Shown here one piece after another: positions 1 to 9,278 of a stretch of 64,000 nucleotides of DNA (positions are counted from its first letter, which is position 1; every line of letters starts with the position of its first letter). The stretch covers positions 372,001 to 436,000 of the forward strand of contig CAVZHI010000001.1 in assembly GCA_963775015.1 (NCBI GenBank), given 5' to 3'. The DNA is from JAEMQF01 sp963775015. GTDB taxonomy: Bacteria > Pseudomonadota > Gammaproteobacteria > Burkholderiales > Burkholderiaceae_C. The position numbers and the translations under genes were made by a program. A model generated the notes under the pieces. It did not search any database. It was not told where the DNA came from and saw nothing but the letters and a program-made list of their open reading frames with translations.

Positions 1-1960
1 CTCGTCAAGTCGTTCAGCCCGGGCCAGCCGTCGCGCAGCCACACCGTGCCCGCGGGGATCTTCGGCGTGACGTGGGCGCGGGCCTGCAATTCGCCGCGCT
101 GGTTGAAGACGCGGATCGGCGCGCCGTCAAGCAAGCCGCGCTGCTGCGCGTCGGCCGGCGCGATCCACAGGGCGGGCTCGGTTTCGCGCCGCGCCAGCGT
201 CGGCAGTTCGCTGCCCGTTGTTGTAGAAGCCGTGAAAGTGGCTGAGGGTGCGGCCTTGCGTCAAGCGTCAACGGGTGCAGCGCGCCCACCTCGTTCAACA
301 GCGCAGCCGACGGCGCGTCGAAGCTCGGCAGTGCCGGCAGGCCGAACGCCTGCGCCTTGGCTGAAACGAACTCGAGCTTGCGCGAAAACGTGTCGAATTC
401 GTGGGTCGGGTAGGCCACGTGCGAGACGTTCATCGCAGCGAAGCCGCCTGCGGCGCGCAGCGACGCGACGCTGGCGCGCCCGGTGCACGGGTGGTCGAGC
501 ACGGCGTTGACCATCGCCTCTTCGTCGGCCCAAGGGTGAAAGTCGACCAGACCGAGTTGTTGCGCGAGTTCGGTCAGCACGCGGTAGAGTGAGCGCGTCT
601 CGCCCGGCGGCGCGAGCGCGGGCTGCATCAGGTAGAGGTGGGTGTGCGTCGCCTTGCAGCCGAGTTCTTCGAGCCACGCCGTGCCGGGCAGGACGACGTC
701 GGCAAACTGCGCTGCGGTGTCGTTCAGGAACAGGTCCTGGCTGACGATGAGGCCGGTGCGCGCCAGGCCTTCGGCCGCGGCGCGTGCGTCGGGGAACGAC
801 GACAGCATGTTCGAGCCCATCTGGAACAGCGTGCGCACGCGGCCTTCGCGCAACGCCGCGAGCACGTCCGACATCTGGTTCGGCCACGCGCTGCCCGGCG
901 CGCGGCGTTCCGGTGCGGCGATGCTGCCCAGGCCCCGGCCATGCGCGGCGCTGCCGTGGCGTGGGCCGAAGCCACTGCCGGGAACGCCGAGGTTGCCGGT
1001 GAGTCCCGGCAGGCAGGCAATCGCCCGGCTCGCCTGCCAGCCGTTCGCGCCCTTGTGCATCGAGCTGCCGCCCAGAACGATCATCGCCGGCTGGGTAGCC
1101 GCATAGCGCCGCGCCAACCCGACGATGCGCTCGGCGGCGATTCCCGTCACGCCTTCGGCCCAGGCGGGCGAGTACGCCTTCACGTGCTCGGCGAGCGCGT
1201 CGAATCCCAGCGTGTGCGAAGCGACAAACGCAGCGTCGTGCAGCTGTTCAGCGCAGATCACATGCGCGAGCGCGAGCGCAAGCGCCGTGTCGGTTCCGGG
1301 GCGAATCAGGAACACCTCGTCCGACTTGGCCGCCGCTTCGGTGTGGCGCACGTCGATCGTCACGATGTGCGCACCGCGCGCCTTGGCCGCGAGCAGATGG
1401 CGCGCCGTGTTCGGCTGGCTCGCGAGGTTCGCCGCCCAGAGGACGATGAGCTGCGAGTGCTCGCCCATGTCCTCTTTCGTGTTCGTTTCCAGAACGCCGG
1501 TCAGCGCGAGGCCGAACGCCCCCAGGCCCCAGCAGATCATGGTCGGGTTCCAGAACTGGCTGCCGTGGATGTTCGCGAAGCGCGCCATCAGCTGCGGGCC
1601 GATGCGCGTGCCGTAACTCGTCGTGAAGATGCCGTGGCCGGGCCAGAACGCGGTCGCGTGCGGCGGCGCGCTCGTGATCGATCCGACGATGCGCGAATAC
1701 GCTTCGTCCCAGGTCGCGCGGCGCAGCGGGTCGCTGCGACGGTCGCGCAGCAGCGGGTGCAGCAGCCGCGCCGGATTGCCGATGATTTCGCGCGACGCCT
1801 GGCCGCGAACGCAGAGGAATCCCCGGCTGTCGGGGTTGTCCGGATCGCCCTTCACGCCGAGCAACTGCCCGTCGCGCACCTGCGCGAGCATGCCGCACAG
1901 CGTGGGGTGGCAGTTCATCGGGCACATCGTGCGGATGGTCTGGGTGGCGGAGTCGCTCAT
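1..1960 (-). CDS. Molybdopterin-dependent oxidoreductase, 3' end cut by window edge and frameshifted
   Basis: Large catalytic subunit of the DMSO-reductase/formate-dehydrogenase superfamily. The N-terminus has a 4Fe-4S cysteine set (CPMNCHPTLC near residues 13-22, then C50 in FLCVRG). A molybdopterin-binding core follows, with the typical PGTDTALALALAH stretch, and C143 is a candidate molybdenum ligand. The ATG at 1958-1960 is the natural start. Near base 262 the frame is lost and near base 226 it shifts again. Read across both shifts, the C-terminal cap domain (GRTLSHFHGFYNNGQ, then LARRETEPALWIAPADA) continues to base 1 and off the edge. The two shifts could be sequence errors or real damage. 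The substrate cannot be read from the sequence. No iron-sulfur or membrane partner subunit is visible on this side. Confidence 0.85.
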
Positions 1961-2018
1961 CGGTGGGGTCTCGCGTGTCGGGTTCGCCTGGCGCTTGGTG
2001 GCTCGATGGCGGGTCGCC

Positions 2019-2529
2019 TTAAGCCGGGTGGCGGTAGAGCAGGCAGGGTTGGTCCATGAATTCGATCGTCTCCGCCGGAGTCGCTCCCAGGCGCTGCGCC
2101 AGGGCGATCGAGCGCAAGTTGTCGGGGCGAATCAGGCTGATGAGTCCGGTGAGGCCGAGCGCGTCGCGCCCGTAGTCGCGCGCCGCGCGCGCCGCCTCGA
2201 ACGCGTAACCCTGGCCCCACGCGGGGCGCGCGAGCAGCCAGCCGAGCTCGCAGCCGGGCCAGCCGGGCGGGTCGAGAAAACCGGCGCGGCCGATCAAGCT
2301 TGCGCTCGCGCGCTCCTCGATCGCCCACATGCCGTGGCCGCGCAAGCGCCCAGGCGCCGAGAAAAATCGCCATCTGGCGCCACGCCATGTCGGCGCCGAC
2401 CGGCCCGCCCGCGCCGATGTAGCGCATCACTTCGGCGTCGGCGCACATTGCTGCGTAGGCGTCGAAGTCGGATTCGCGAAATCCGCGCAGCCGCAGTCGG
2501 GCGGTGGTGAGCGTGGGGATCATGTTCAT
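2019..2529 (-). CDS. GNAT-family N-acetyltransferase (RimJ/RimL type), frameshifted
   Basis: Acetyltransferase that transfers acetyl from acetyl-CoA to an amine, possibly a protein N-terminus or a small molecule. The N-terminal part reads TLTTARLRLRGFRESD, the usual first strand of RimJ/RimL-like enzymes. The C-terminal part carries the acetyl-CoA segment (ARPAWGQGYAFEAARA) and the closing strand with NLRSIALAQRLG. The two halves lie in different frames, joined near base 2350 by a 1-2 base shift. Corrected length is about 169 aa, normal for the family. The start is the ATG at 2527-2529; an ATG at 2523 and a TTG at 2535 are alternatives. It is followed closely by the molybdopterin oxidoreductase on the same strand, but no functional link is evident. 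Confidence 0.75.
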
Positions 2530-2726
2530 CGGCAATCGGTGCAGACGAAAATCAGCCGCATAGCGTACGCCACTCTCAGCGTCGCCCGCTGCGGCGCTTC
2601 GGGTGAATTCGCGAGCGTGGAGGCGGCGTCACATGCCTACAATGAGGTCGCGCACGGTCCGTGACTGTGTTTCATGCGCGCCAGAACGGAGCCACAACCC
2701 CCGAAGCACTTCGATCGTCGCCGTCG

Positions 2727-3008
2727 ATGAATCTCGAGTTCGAATGGGATGCAGCAAAGGCCGCCGCCAACTTGCGCAAGCATGGCGTCGCGTTCGAGGA
2801 GGCTGCCGGCGCTTTCGCCGACACCCTCTCACTCACCATTCCTGATCCGCTTCACTCAGGTGTTGAGTTCCGCTTCGTGTTGCTCGGCAGGTCGCGCAGT
2901 GGCAGGCTGTTGGCCATCGTCCACACCGAACGAGGCGATACCATCCGCATCATCAGCGCGCGCTTGTCCACGCGCAAGGAACGAAAGAGCTATGAAGAAG
3001 ACGCCTGA
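2727..3008 (+). CDS. brnT: BrnT-family ribonuclease toxin
   Basis: Small protein of 93 aa of the BrnT (DUF497) family, RelE-fold ribonucleases that act as toxins in type II toxin-antitoxin modules. The diagnostic start EFEWDAAKAAANLRKHGV and the core strands (FVLLGRS, GDTIRIISAR) ending in RKERKSYEE are all present, so the toxin looks intact. The ATG at 2727 is chosen because the family begins right before FEWD; longer in-frame starts would add non-homologous residues. The antitoxin gene overlaps its last 17 bases, which implies translational coupling. As in other such modules, the antitoxin-toxin complex would be expected to repress the shared promoter. Confidence 0.88.
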   Translation: MNLEFEWDAAKAAANLRKHGVAFEEAAGAFADTLSLTIPDPLHSGVEFRFVLLGRSRSGRLLAIVHTERGDTIRIISARLSTRKERKSYEEDA

Positions 3009-3234
3009 CAAGGAACTGCTGGCCGAGTACGACTTTTCGACCGGGGTGCGCGGCAAATACGCGGCGCGCATGACGCAAGGCAGCAACGTGGTCGTGCTCG
3101 ACAAGGACGTGCAGTCCCTGTTCCCCGACTCCGCTGCCGTCAACACCGCGTTGCGTGCGTTGGGGCAGGCGGTGGCTGTTGCGCGGCGCCCTTCGCGCTC
3201 GAAAGGCCCTGCACGCAAGCGCGTGGCGGCATGA
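2992..3234 (+). CDS. BrnT-associated antitoxin (CopG/ribbon-helix-helix-like)
   Basis: An 80-residue protein encoded directly downstream of, and overlapping, the BrnT-type toxin gene. It has the pattern YDFSTGVRGKYA, then NVVVLDKDVQSLFPDS and a short helix (VNTALRALGQ). This matches the small CopG-like proteins that accompany BrnT toxins, in which a strand pairs to form a ribbon-helix-helix DNA-binding dimer and flanking residues neutralise the toxin. The tail is strongly basic (RRPSRSKGPARKR). It is not the classic BrnA sequence as I remember it, so the family name is uncertain. The antitoxin role rests on the gene context and the overlap. Confidence 0.75.
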   Translation: MKKTPDKELLAEYDFSTGVRGKYAARMTQGSNVVVLDKDVQSLFPDSAAVNTALRALGQAVAVARRPSRSKGPARKRVAA

Positions 3235-3269
3235 TGACGCCATATGATTTTTCATCACCGGAGCCCGAA

Positions 3270-4463
3270 GTGACCGACGCCCGCAGTTTTCCATTCGCCC
3301 GGCTGCTGACTGCCTGGCTCATCGCCGGCAGCACGACCATGGCGCTCGCCGCCGACAAGGTCCGAATCGGCTTCGTCAGCACGCTGTCCGGCCCGTCGTC
3401 GGCACTCGGCATCGACATCCGAGACGGCTTCCAGCTTGCGATCAAACTGAACGGCGGCAAGCTCGGCGGCCTGCCTGCCGAAGTGATCGTCAGCGACGAC
3501 CAGTTCAAGCCCGACGTCGCGCGCCAACTGTTCGAGCGCAACGTGAAGCGCGACAAGGTCGACTTCATGACCGGCGTCGTGTTCTCCAACATCATGCTCG
3601 CCGCGTTGCCCGAGGCGCTGGACAACAAGGTCATCTACATCAGCCCGAACGCGGCGCCGTCTTCGATGGCAGGCAAGGACTGCAATCCGCTGTTCTTCGC
3701 CGTCTCCTGGCCGAACGACGCCTACCACGAGGCGGCGGGCGCGTTCGCGAACCAGCGCGAACTGAAGAACGCCTACCTGCTCGCGCCGAACTACCAGGCG
3801 GGCAAGGATTCGCTGTCCGGCTTCAAGCGCACCTTCAAGGGCGCGATCGTCGGCGAGAACTACACCAAACTCGGCCAGCTCGACTACGCCGCCGAACTCG
3901 CCGAGATTCGCGCCGCCAAGCCGCAGGCGCTCTACATCTTCCTGCCCGGCGGCATGGGCGTGAACTTCATCAAGCAGTTCGTCGGCGCGGGCCTGGGCAA
4001 AGACATGCAGCTCGTGCTGCCCGGCTTCTCGGCGGACCAGGACATCATCAGCGCCGTGGGCGCGCCGATGGCGGGCCTGTTCAACACGGCGCACTGGTCG
4101 CCCGACTTCACGAACGCAGCGAGCCAGAAGTTCATGGCCGAGTTCCAGAAGGAGTACGGCCGCGTGCCGACCACGTTCGCGACCCAGGGTTATGACGCTG
4201 CGCTGCTCATCAACGCCGCGGTGCGCGACGTGAAGGGCAAGATCGAGGATCAGGAAGCGGTGCGCAAGGCGCTGCGCAACGCCAAGTTCGACTCGGTGCG
4301 CGGCCCGTTCAAGTTCAATGCGAACCAGTACCCGATCCAGAACTACTACGTTCGCACCATCGTCAGCGACGGCAAGGGCGGGCTGATCAACCGCTCCTTC
4401 AACGAGCCGATCCTGAAGGACCATGGCGACGCTTACGTGCAGCAGTGCGGCATGACGAAGTGA
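3270..4463 (+). CDS. livK: LIV-type ABC transporter substrate-binding protein
   Basis: Periplasmic binding protein of the leucine/isoleucine/valine-type (HAAT) family. It delivers an amino acid, carboxylate or aromatic acid to the permease encoded downstream. I chose the GTG at 3270: it yields a clean signal peptide (basic DARSFPFAR, hydrophobic LLTAWLIAGSTTMALA, cut before ADK) and has GGAG about 7 bases upstream. A longer ATG start at 3231 would overlap the antitoxin stop and give a poor signal. The type-I fold is complete: RIGFVSTLSGPSSALG at the mature N-terminus, the hinge region and a C-terminal PFKFNANQYPIQNYY. It is the first gene of a livKHMGF cluster, separated from livH by a repeat element. 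Confidence 0.9.
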   Translation: MTDARSFPFARLLTAWLIAGSTTMALAADKVRIGFVSTLSGPSSALGIDIRDGFQLAIKLNGGKLGGLPAEVIVSDDQFKPDVARQLFERNVKRDKVDFMTGVVFSNIMLAALPEALDNKVIYISPNAAPSSMAGKDCNPLFFAVSWPNDAYHEAAGAFANQRELKNAYLLAPNYQAGKDSLSGFKRTFKGAIVGENYTKLGQLDYAAELAEIRAAKPQALYIFLPGGMGVNFIKQFVGAGLGKDMQLVLPGFSADQDIISAVGAPMAGLFNTAHWSPDFTNAASQKFMAEFQKEYGRVPTTFATQGYDAALLINAAVRDVKGKIEDQEAVRKALRNAKFDSVRGPFKFNANQYPIQNYYVRTIVSDGKGGLINRSFNEPILKDHGDAYVQQCGMTK

Positions 4464-4469
4464 AGCGTT

Positions 4470-4571
4470 GTCATCCCGGCGAAAGCCGGGATCCACCCTT
4501 CGCCTGGCGCGATGCCCGCAGTGGATCCCGGCCCCGTGTCGAGCACGGGGTGGCACTTTCGCCGGGATGAC
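4470..4571. repeat. REP-like palindromic element, paired, between livK and livH
   Basis: Two imperfect palindromes in opposite orientation. The first runs GTCATCCCGGCG-AA-A-GCCGGGATCC (4470-4494). The second begins with GGATCCCGGC at 4523 and closes with GCCGGGATGAC at 4561-4571. Between the arms is a further hairpin, CCCCGTG/CACGGGG. A related copy lies at 26565-26633. Such paired palindromes are known as REP/BIME-type elements, can stabilise upstream mRNA or reduce downstream expression, and often produce spurious small ORFs. Confidence 0.8.
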
Positions 4572-4582
4572 GTGGCGACGCC

Positions 4583-5501
4583 ATGACCGGCGTCCTGTTC
4601 CTCGAACAATCGCTGAACGGCCTGCAATTCGGCCTGATGCTGTTCCTGCTCGCCGCCGGGTTGACGATCGTGTTCGGCGTGATGGACATGATCAACCTCG
4701 CGCATGGTGCGTTCTACATGGTCGGCGCTTTTCTTGCCGCGTGGCTGGTGGGCCTCAGCGGCAGCTTCGTCGCCGGACTGCTGCTCGCGGTGCTGCTCAC
4801 GGCGCTGTTCGGCATGCTGATCGAGTCGACGCTGCTGCGCACGCTTTACGCGCGCGATCACCTGTCGCAAGTTCTCGCCACCTTTGCGCTGATCCTGATC
4901 CTGAACGACAGCGTCGAAATGATCTTCGGCACCGACGCAACTCTCGCTGCTCCCTTGCTGCTTTCCGGCCCGGTCGACCTGGGCGCTGGCCTCATCTACC
5001 CGGCGTGGCGCCTCGTCATCATCGGCGTGGGCCTCGAGCATTGGCGTTGCTGCTCTACCTGCTCGTGCAGAAAACGCGCATCGGCGCGCTGGTTCGCGCG
5101 GGTGCGTCGAACCGCGAGATGAGCGTGATCATGGGCGTGAACATCGAACGCCTCTTCACGCTCGTGTTCGGCCTCGGCGCGGCGCTGTGCGCCGTCGCGG
5201 GCGGTTGCTCGGGCCGCTGCTCGCGGTGCAGGTCGGCATGGGCGAGAACATCCTGATCCTCGCCTTCGTCGTGATCGTGATCGGCGGCATCGGCTCGATC
5301 CGCGGCGCGCTGCTCGGCGCGCTGCTGGTGGGCGTCGTCGACACGCTCGGCCGCACGGTGCTCCAGCAAGGCCTGCGCGAACTCCTGCCGCCGCAATGGG
5401 CGAGCGCCGCCGGCCCCGCGCTCGCGTCGATCGCTGTTTACTTGCTGATGGCGGGCGTGCTCGTCTTCAAGCCGTCGGGCCTGTTCCCGGTGCGCAGCTG
5501 A
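4583..5501 (+). CDS. livH: LIV-type ABC permease LivH, two frameshifts
   Basis: Inner-membrane permease of the branched-chain-amino-acid-type transporter, about 306 aa when corrected. The opening LNGLQFGLMLFLLAAGLTIVFG and NLAHGAFYMVGAF are hallmark LivH segments, and the last part has FVVIVIGGIGSIRGALLGALL and the terminal VFKPSGLFP. The gene is read in three frames: one base is effectively missing near 5036 and another near 5205. The middle piece (RIGALVRAGASNREMSVIMG) contains the cytoplasmic loop that contacts the ATPase. Both shifts fall in GC-rich runs, so sequence error is likely. livM starts 9 bases after the stop. Confidence 0.85.
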
Positions 5502-5510
5502 GGGCGGGCG

Positions 5511-6483
5511 ATGAAGCGGTCGCGTCTGGCGGCGCTGCTCGGCCTGCTCGCACTCGCGATCGCCTTGCCCTGGTTGCTGCGTGCGCTCGGCGCCGAGTTC
5601 TACCTCAGCTTCGCAACGCGAATCGTCGTGTTCGCGATCGCCGCGACGAGCCTGAACCTGCTGCTCGGTTACGGCGGCATGGTGTCGCTCGGCCACACCG
5701 CGTTTTTTGGCCTCGGCGCTTACGTGACCGGCATCCTGCTCAGCGAAGGTGTGCTCGGCGCGGGCGCACAACTGCTCGCCACCGCACTCGTCGTGGGGCT
5801 GGCGGCGCTCGTGATCGGCGCGGTTTCGCTGCGAACGCGAGGCGTCTACTTCATCATGATCACGCTCGCGTTTGCGCAGATGCTGTTCTACCTCGCGAAT
5901 TCGGTGAAACAATACGGCGGCGACGAAGGCTTGACGATTCGCGTGCGTTCCTCTCTGCCGTTCGACCTCACCTTGCGCGACGGCGTGACGCTCTACTTCA
6001 CCGCGCTCGCCGTGCTCGCGCTGGCGCTGCTGCTGCTGCTGCGCTTCACGCGTTCACGCCTGGGCCGCGCCGTGCTCGCGCTGCGCGACGACGAGCAACG
6101 CGCCGAGGCGCTGGGGCTGCCGACGTACCGCGTCAAGCTCGATGCTGTTCGTCGTCGCCGGCGTTCTGGCCGGTGTCGCCGGCGCGATCAACGTGAATCT
6201 GCAGGGTTACGTGAGCCCGAGCCAGCTGCACTGGGCGCAGTCGGGAACGCTGCTCGTGATGGTGATCCTCGGCGGCGTCGGCACGGTGTGGGGCGGCGTG
6301 CTCGGCGCGCTGGCGCTGCTGCTGCTGCAGGAGGTGCTGTCGGCGTACACGAAGCACTGGGGTTTCTGGACCGGCTGGATTCTGCTCGCCGTCGTGCTGT
6401 TCGCGCGCCAGGGGCTGGTGGGGATCGTCGCGCCCTGGTTCGAACGCGCGACACAGGCGCCCGGTTCGGGAACACGCGCATGA
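5511..6483 (+). CDS. livM: LIV-type ABC permease LivM, one frameshift
   Basis: Second inner-membrane permease of the Liv system, about 323 aa after correction. The N-terminal half has the family segments TSLNLLLGYGGMVSLGHTAFFGLGAY and the ATPase-contact loop (RSRLGRAVLALRDDEQRAEALG). Near base 6140, at the RVKL/MLFVV junction, the frame shifts by +1 or -2. The second half (VVAGVLAGVAGAINVN, then VMVILGGVGTVWGGVLGA) completes the protein. The ATG of livG overlaps the stop (ATGA), showing translational coupling. The N-terminus and all membrane segments are intact, so the shift may be artefactual. Confidence 0.85.
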
Positions 6484-7239
6484 ACGCCTCACTCCTGGAC
6501 GTTCGCGCCCTGTGTAAGCGCTTCGGCGGCGTGATCGCGACCGACGGCGTGGACCTCTCGGTGCAGCGCGGCGAAATCCACGCCCTCATCGGCCCGAACG
6601 GCGCGGGCAAGACGACACTCGTCGCGCAGCTCGCCGGGCAATTGAAAAGCGATTCGGGAGCCGTCAACTTCAACGGCGCCGACATCACGAAGCTCGTCGC
6701 ACACCAGCGCGCACGGCGCGGCCTGGTGCGTTCGTTCCAGATCACGCGGCTCCTGAAAAGCCTCAGCGTCCGCGACAACCTGGCGTTTGCCGTGCAGGCG
6801 ACACAAGGCCACGATCTTCAGCGCGTGGCGGCCGGTGCACGCCGACCGTGAACTGCGCGAGCGCGCCGACGCGTTGCTCGCGCGCCTCGGGCTCGGCACC
6901 CAAGGCGACAGCCGCGTCGATCAGCTGTCGCACGGCGAGCAGCGCGCGCTCGAAGTGGGGCTGACGCTCGCGAGCCGGCCGCTGCTCGTGCTGCTCGACG
7001 AGCCGCTGGCCGGCATGGGCGCCGAAGAATCGGTCGCGATGGGGCGCCTCATCCAGGGCCTGCGCGATGAATGCGCCGTGCTGCTCATCGAACACGACGT
7101 CGACGCCGTGTTCCGCCTTGCGGACCGCGTCTCGGTGCTCGTCGGCGGGCGCATCGTCGCGAGCGGAACGCCGGACGAGGTGCGGCGCAATCCAACGGCG
7201 ATCGCCGCCTACCTCGGCGACGCGCAGGAAGTGACGTGA
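6480..7239 (+). CDS. livG: LIV-type ABC ATPase LivG, one frameshift
   Basis: Cytoplasmic ATPase that pairs with the LivF-type subunit to power import. It has a Walker A motif (GPNGAGKTT), Q-loop region (RSFQITRLL), signature (LSHGEQRALEVG), Walker B (LLVLLDEPLAGM) and switch His (IEHDVDAV). The piece between the Q-loop and the signature changes frame near base 6812, just before the typical SAWRPVHADRELRERA segment. Corrected length is about 252 aa, normal for LivG. The start overlaps the livM stop and the stop overlaps the GTG of livF. Confidence 0.85.
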
Positions 7240-7973
7240 CGGCAGCGCTGCTCAGCGTGCGCGGCGTGAGCGCCGGCTACGGCAGCACGCCGGTGCTGTT
7301 CGGCGTGAACCTGCAAGTCGGCCGCGGCGAAATCGTTGGCCTGCTCGGCCGCAACGGCATGGGCAAGACGACGCTCGTGCGCTGCGTGCTCGGTCTCATC
7401 GCACCAAGCGCGGGCGAAATCGACTTCGACGGCGCACCAACGATTGGCGTGCCGACGCACCGCATCGCGCACCGCGGCATCGCCCTCGTCCCCGAAGGGC
7501 GGCAGATCTTCGGCAACCTGAGCGTTGAAGAGCACTTGAGCGCGTTCGTGCGCAGCACGGCGCGCCGTTCCGGCGGCGCCGCGGGCAGCGCCGCCAGCGC
7601 GTGGACGCCGCAGCGCCTGTTCGAGCTGTTCCCGCGCCTCGCGCAGCGGCGCGACCACCTGGGCGGCCAGCTCTCGGGCGGCGAGCAGCAAATGCTCGCG
7701 ATCGCGCGCGCGCTCGTCACGAACCCGCAGCTGCTCATCCTCGACGAAGCGACGGAAGGCCTGGCGCCGCTGGTGCGCGAAGAAATCTGGCGCGTCCTCG
7801 GCGCGCTGCGTGAGGCCGGCCACGCGATGCTGGTGATCGACAAGTATGTGCAACGCCTGATCGCGATCGCCGACCGGCACGTGATCCTGGAGAAAGGCCG
7901 CGTCGTGTGGAGCGGCAGCTCGGCGGAGCTGGACGCGGACCGCGGCGTCTGGGCGCGCCATCTGGGGATCTGA
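7236..7973 (+). CDS. livF: LIV-type ABC ATPase LivF
   Basis: Second ATPase of the transporter, 245 aa, intact. Walker A is GRNGMGKTT, the signature is LSGGEQQMLAIARAL and Walker B is LLILDEATEGL. The catalytic glutamate is present, and the switch-histidine position reads D in VIDKYVQ where H is usual. That is a feature worth noting, although LivF proteins vary here. The GTG at 7236 overlaps the livG stop (GTGA) and is the only reasonable start. It is the last gene of the cluster; the next gene is convergent. A short insert (residues about 107-118, TARRSGGAAGSAASA) separates the Q-loop region from the signature. Confidence 0.9.
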   Translation: MTAALLSVRGVSAGYGSTPVLFGVNLQVGRGEIVGLLGRNGMGKTTLVRCVLGLIAPSAGEIDFDGAPTIGVPTHRIAHRGIALVPEGRQIFGNLSVEEHLSAFVRSTARRSGGAAGSAASAWTPQRLFELFPRLAQRRDHLGGQLSGGEQQMLAIARALVTNPQLLILDEATEGLAPLVREEIWRVLGALREAGHAMLVIDKYVQRLIAIADRHVILEKGRVVWSGSSAELDADRGVWARHLGI

Positions 7974-8081
7974 AACAAAGCCGGTTGGGGCAGAACGACG
8001 TTGTGGACTTCTTGTTCGGTTGACGGCGCCACGGCAGCCGCCAGCCCGGCGCGCGGGCTCGACGCAGCGAGCCGCAGCAGA

Positions 8082-9095
8082 TCACCAACGCGACAAGGCC
8101 TGGATCAGCTCCGCCTTGACGTCTGCGTTGGCAAAGCTCGCGTCGATCGAATTGCGCGCCAGGACGCGCAGAACGTCATCGGACCAACCGAACGCCTTGC
8201 TGCACAGCGCGTACTCGCCCTCCAGGCTCGCCCCCAGCAAGGCCGGGTCATCGGTATTGATGGACACCATGACACCGGCGCGCCGCAGCCGATCGATCGG
8301 ATGCTGCTCGACGCTCGGGTAAACGCCCAGCGTGAGATTGGACGTGGGGCAGATGCCCAAGGGAATGCGTCGATCCGCCAACAAATCGACCAGGTCCGGG
8401 TCTTCGATCGCTCGCACCCCATGGTCAATGCGATCGGCGCCGAGCAGTTCGATCGCGTCGCGCACGCCCTCAGGGCCGCTCGACTCGCCGGCATGCACGG
8501 TGCGGCGCAGGCCCGCCGCGCCGGCGCGCCGGAAGGCTTGCGCAAATCGCGGACTGGTGCGGCCCGCGGCAGCCTCGTTGCCGTCGATCGACAGCGCCAC
8601 GACGCGCGGATGCCGCAAGGCGATCAGCCAATCGACCAGCTCGGCTGCAGCATCCGACGATTGAGTGCGCAGGAGGCTGACGCACAAGCCCACCCGCGGA
8701 AGGCCGTCTTGCTCGGCGGCAGTGAAGCCAGCGTCGATGGCGTCGATCATCTCGGGCAGGCGACCGTGCCACGCGGTCCAGTGCGTCGGATTGACGATCA
8801 CGTCCGCATAGCCCGCGCCGCTGTCGGCGAGCCGCTGGCAGTAGCCGTAGCTCAGTTCGGCCAGACGCTCGCGCGTCGAAGCGAGCCCACAGGCCCAATC
8901 GAGGAAATGCAGGAAGTCGGCAAGGCCCTCGAATTGCAGCAAGCGATCGCGCGGCCTGGGCATGGGCACACCCGCCTGGGTCGCCCATTGTTCGAGAACA
9001 GCGGGCTGAAAGCAGCCTTCGAGGTGCGCGTGGACCTCGGCCTTCGGCAAGGAGCGCAGTCTTTCGATGTGTGTGGGGCTCTCGGTGGGCAGCAT
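8082..9095 (-). CDS. Adenosine deaminase family hydrolase
   Basis: Zinc-dependent deaminase of the adenosine/AMP deaminase superfamily, 337 aa. Motifs: HAHLEG (metal ligands H22 and H24), the HAGES segment with the catalytic Glu, DRIDHGVR, and the SINTDDP aspartates that bind metal and activate water. Family members deaminate adenosine, adenine or modified adenine nucleosides, and the exact substrate is not clear from the motifs. The ATG at 9093-9095 puts the HxH motif about 20 residues in, as is usual; the upstream ATG at 9167 would add an unrelated tail. The gene is convergent with the livF-ending cluster, so a role in handling a purine imported by that system is possible but unsupported. 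Confidence 0.85.
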   Translation of the reverse strand: MLPTESPTHIERLRSLPKAEVHAHLEGCFQPAVLEQWATQAGVPMPRPRDRLLQFEGLADFLHFLDWACGLASTRERLAELSYGYCQRLADSGAGYADVIVNPTHWTAWHGRLPEMIDAIDAGFTAAEQDGLPRVGLCVSLLRTQSSDAAAELVDWLIALRHPRVVALSIDGNEAAAGRTSPRFAQAFRRAGAAGLRRTVHAGESSGPEGVRDAIELLGADRIDHGVRAIEDPDLVDLLADRRIPLGICPTSNLTLGVYPSVEQHPIDRLRRAGVMVSINTDDPALLGASLEGEYALCSKAFGWSDDVLRVLARNSIDASFANADVKAELIQALSRW

Positions 9096-9278
9096 CCTGG
9101 GTTCTCGGCTGTTCGCGTCCTGGGCCTGGGGACTGCACAGTCTCGCCCAAGTGCAGCGCTGCACCATACGCTGGCGCGTATACCCGCTATGCGGCGATGG
9201 CGCGAGGCGCAGACGTTTTGATGGCTTCGAAGTGACGGGTCAACAGCGCCAGATGCCACAGCCCACCTCGCGCTGGCC

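Noticed and set aside
4471..4695. Short open frames in the repeat at 4470-4571 and at 26565-26633 that read like small proteins.
   Set aside because: They arise from the palindromic repeat itself, which is known to create such spurious frames.
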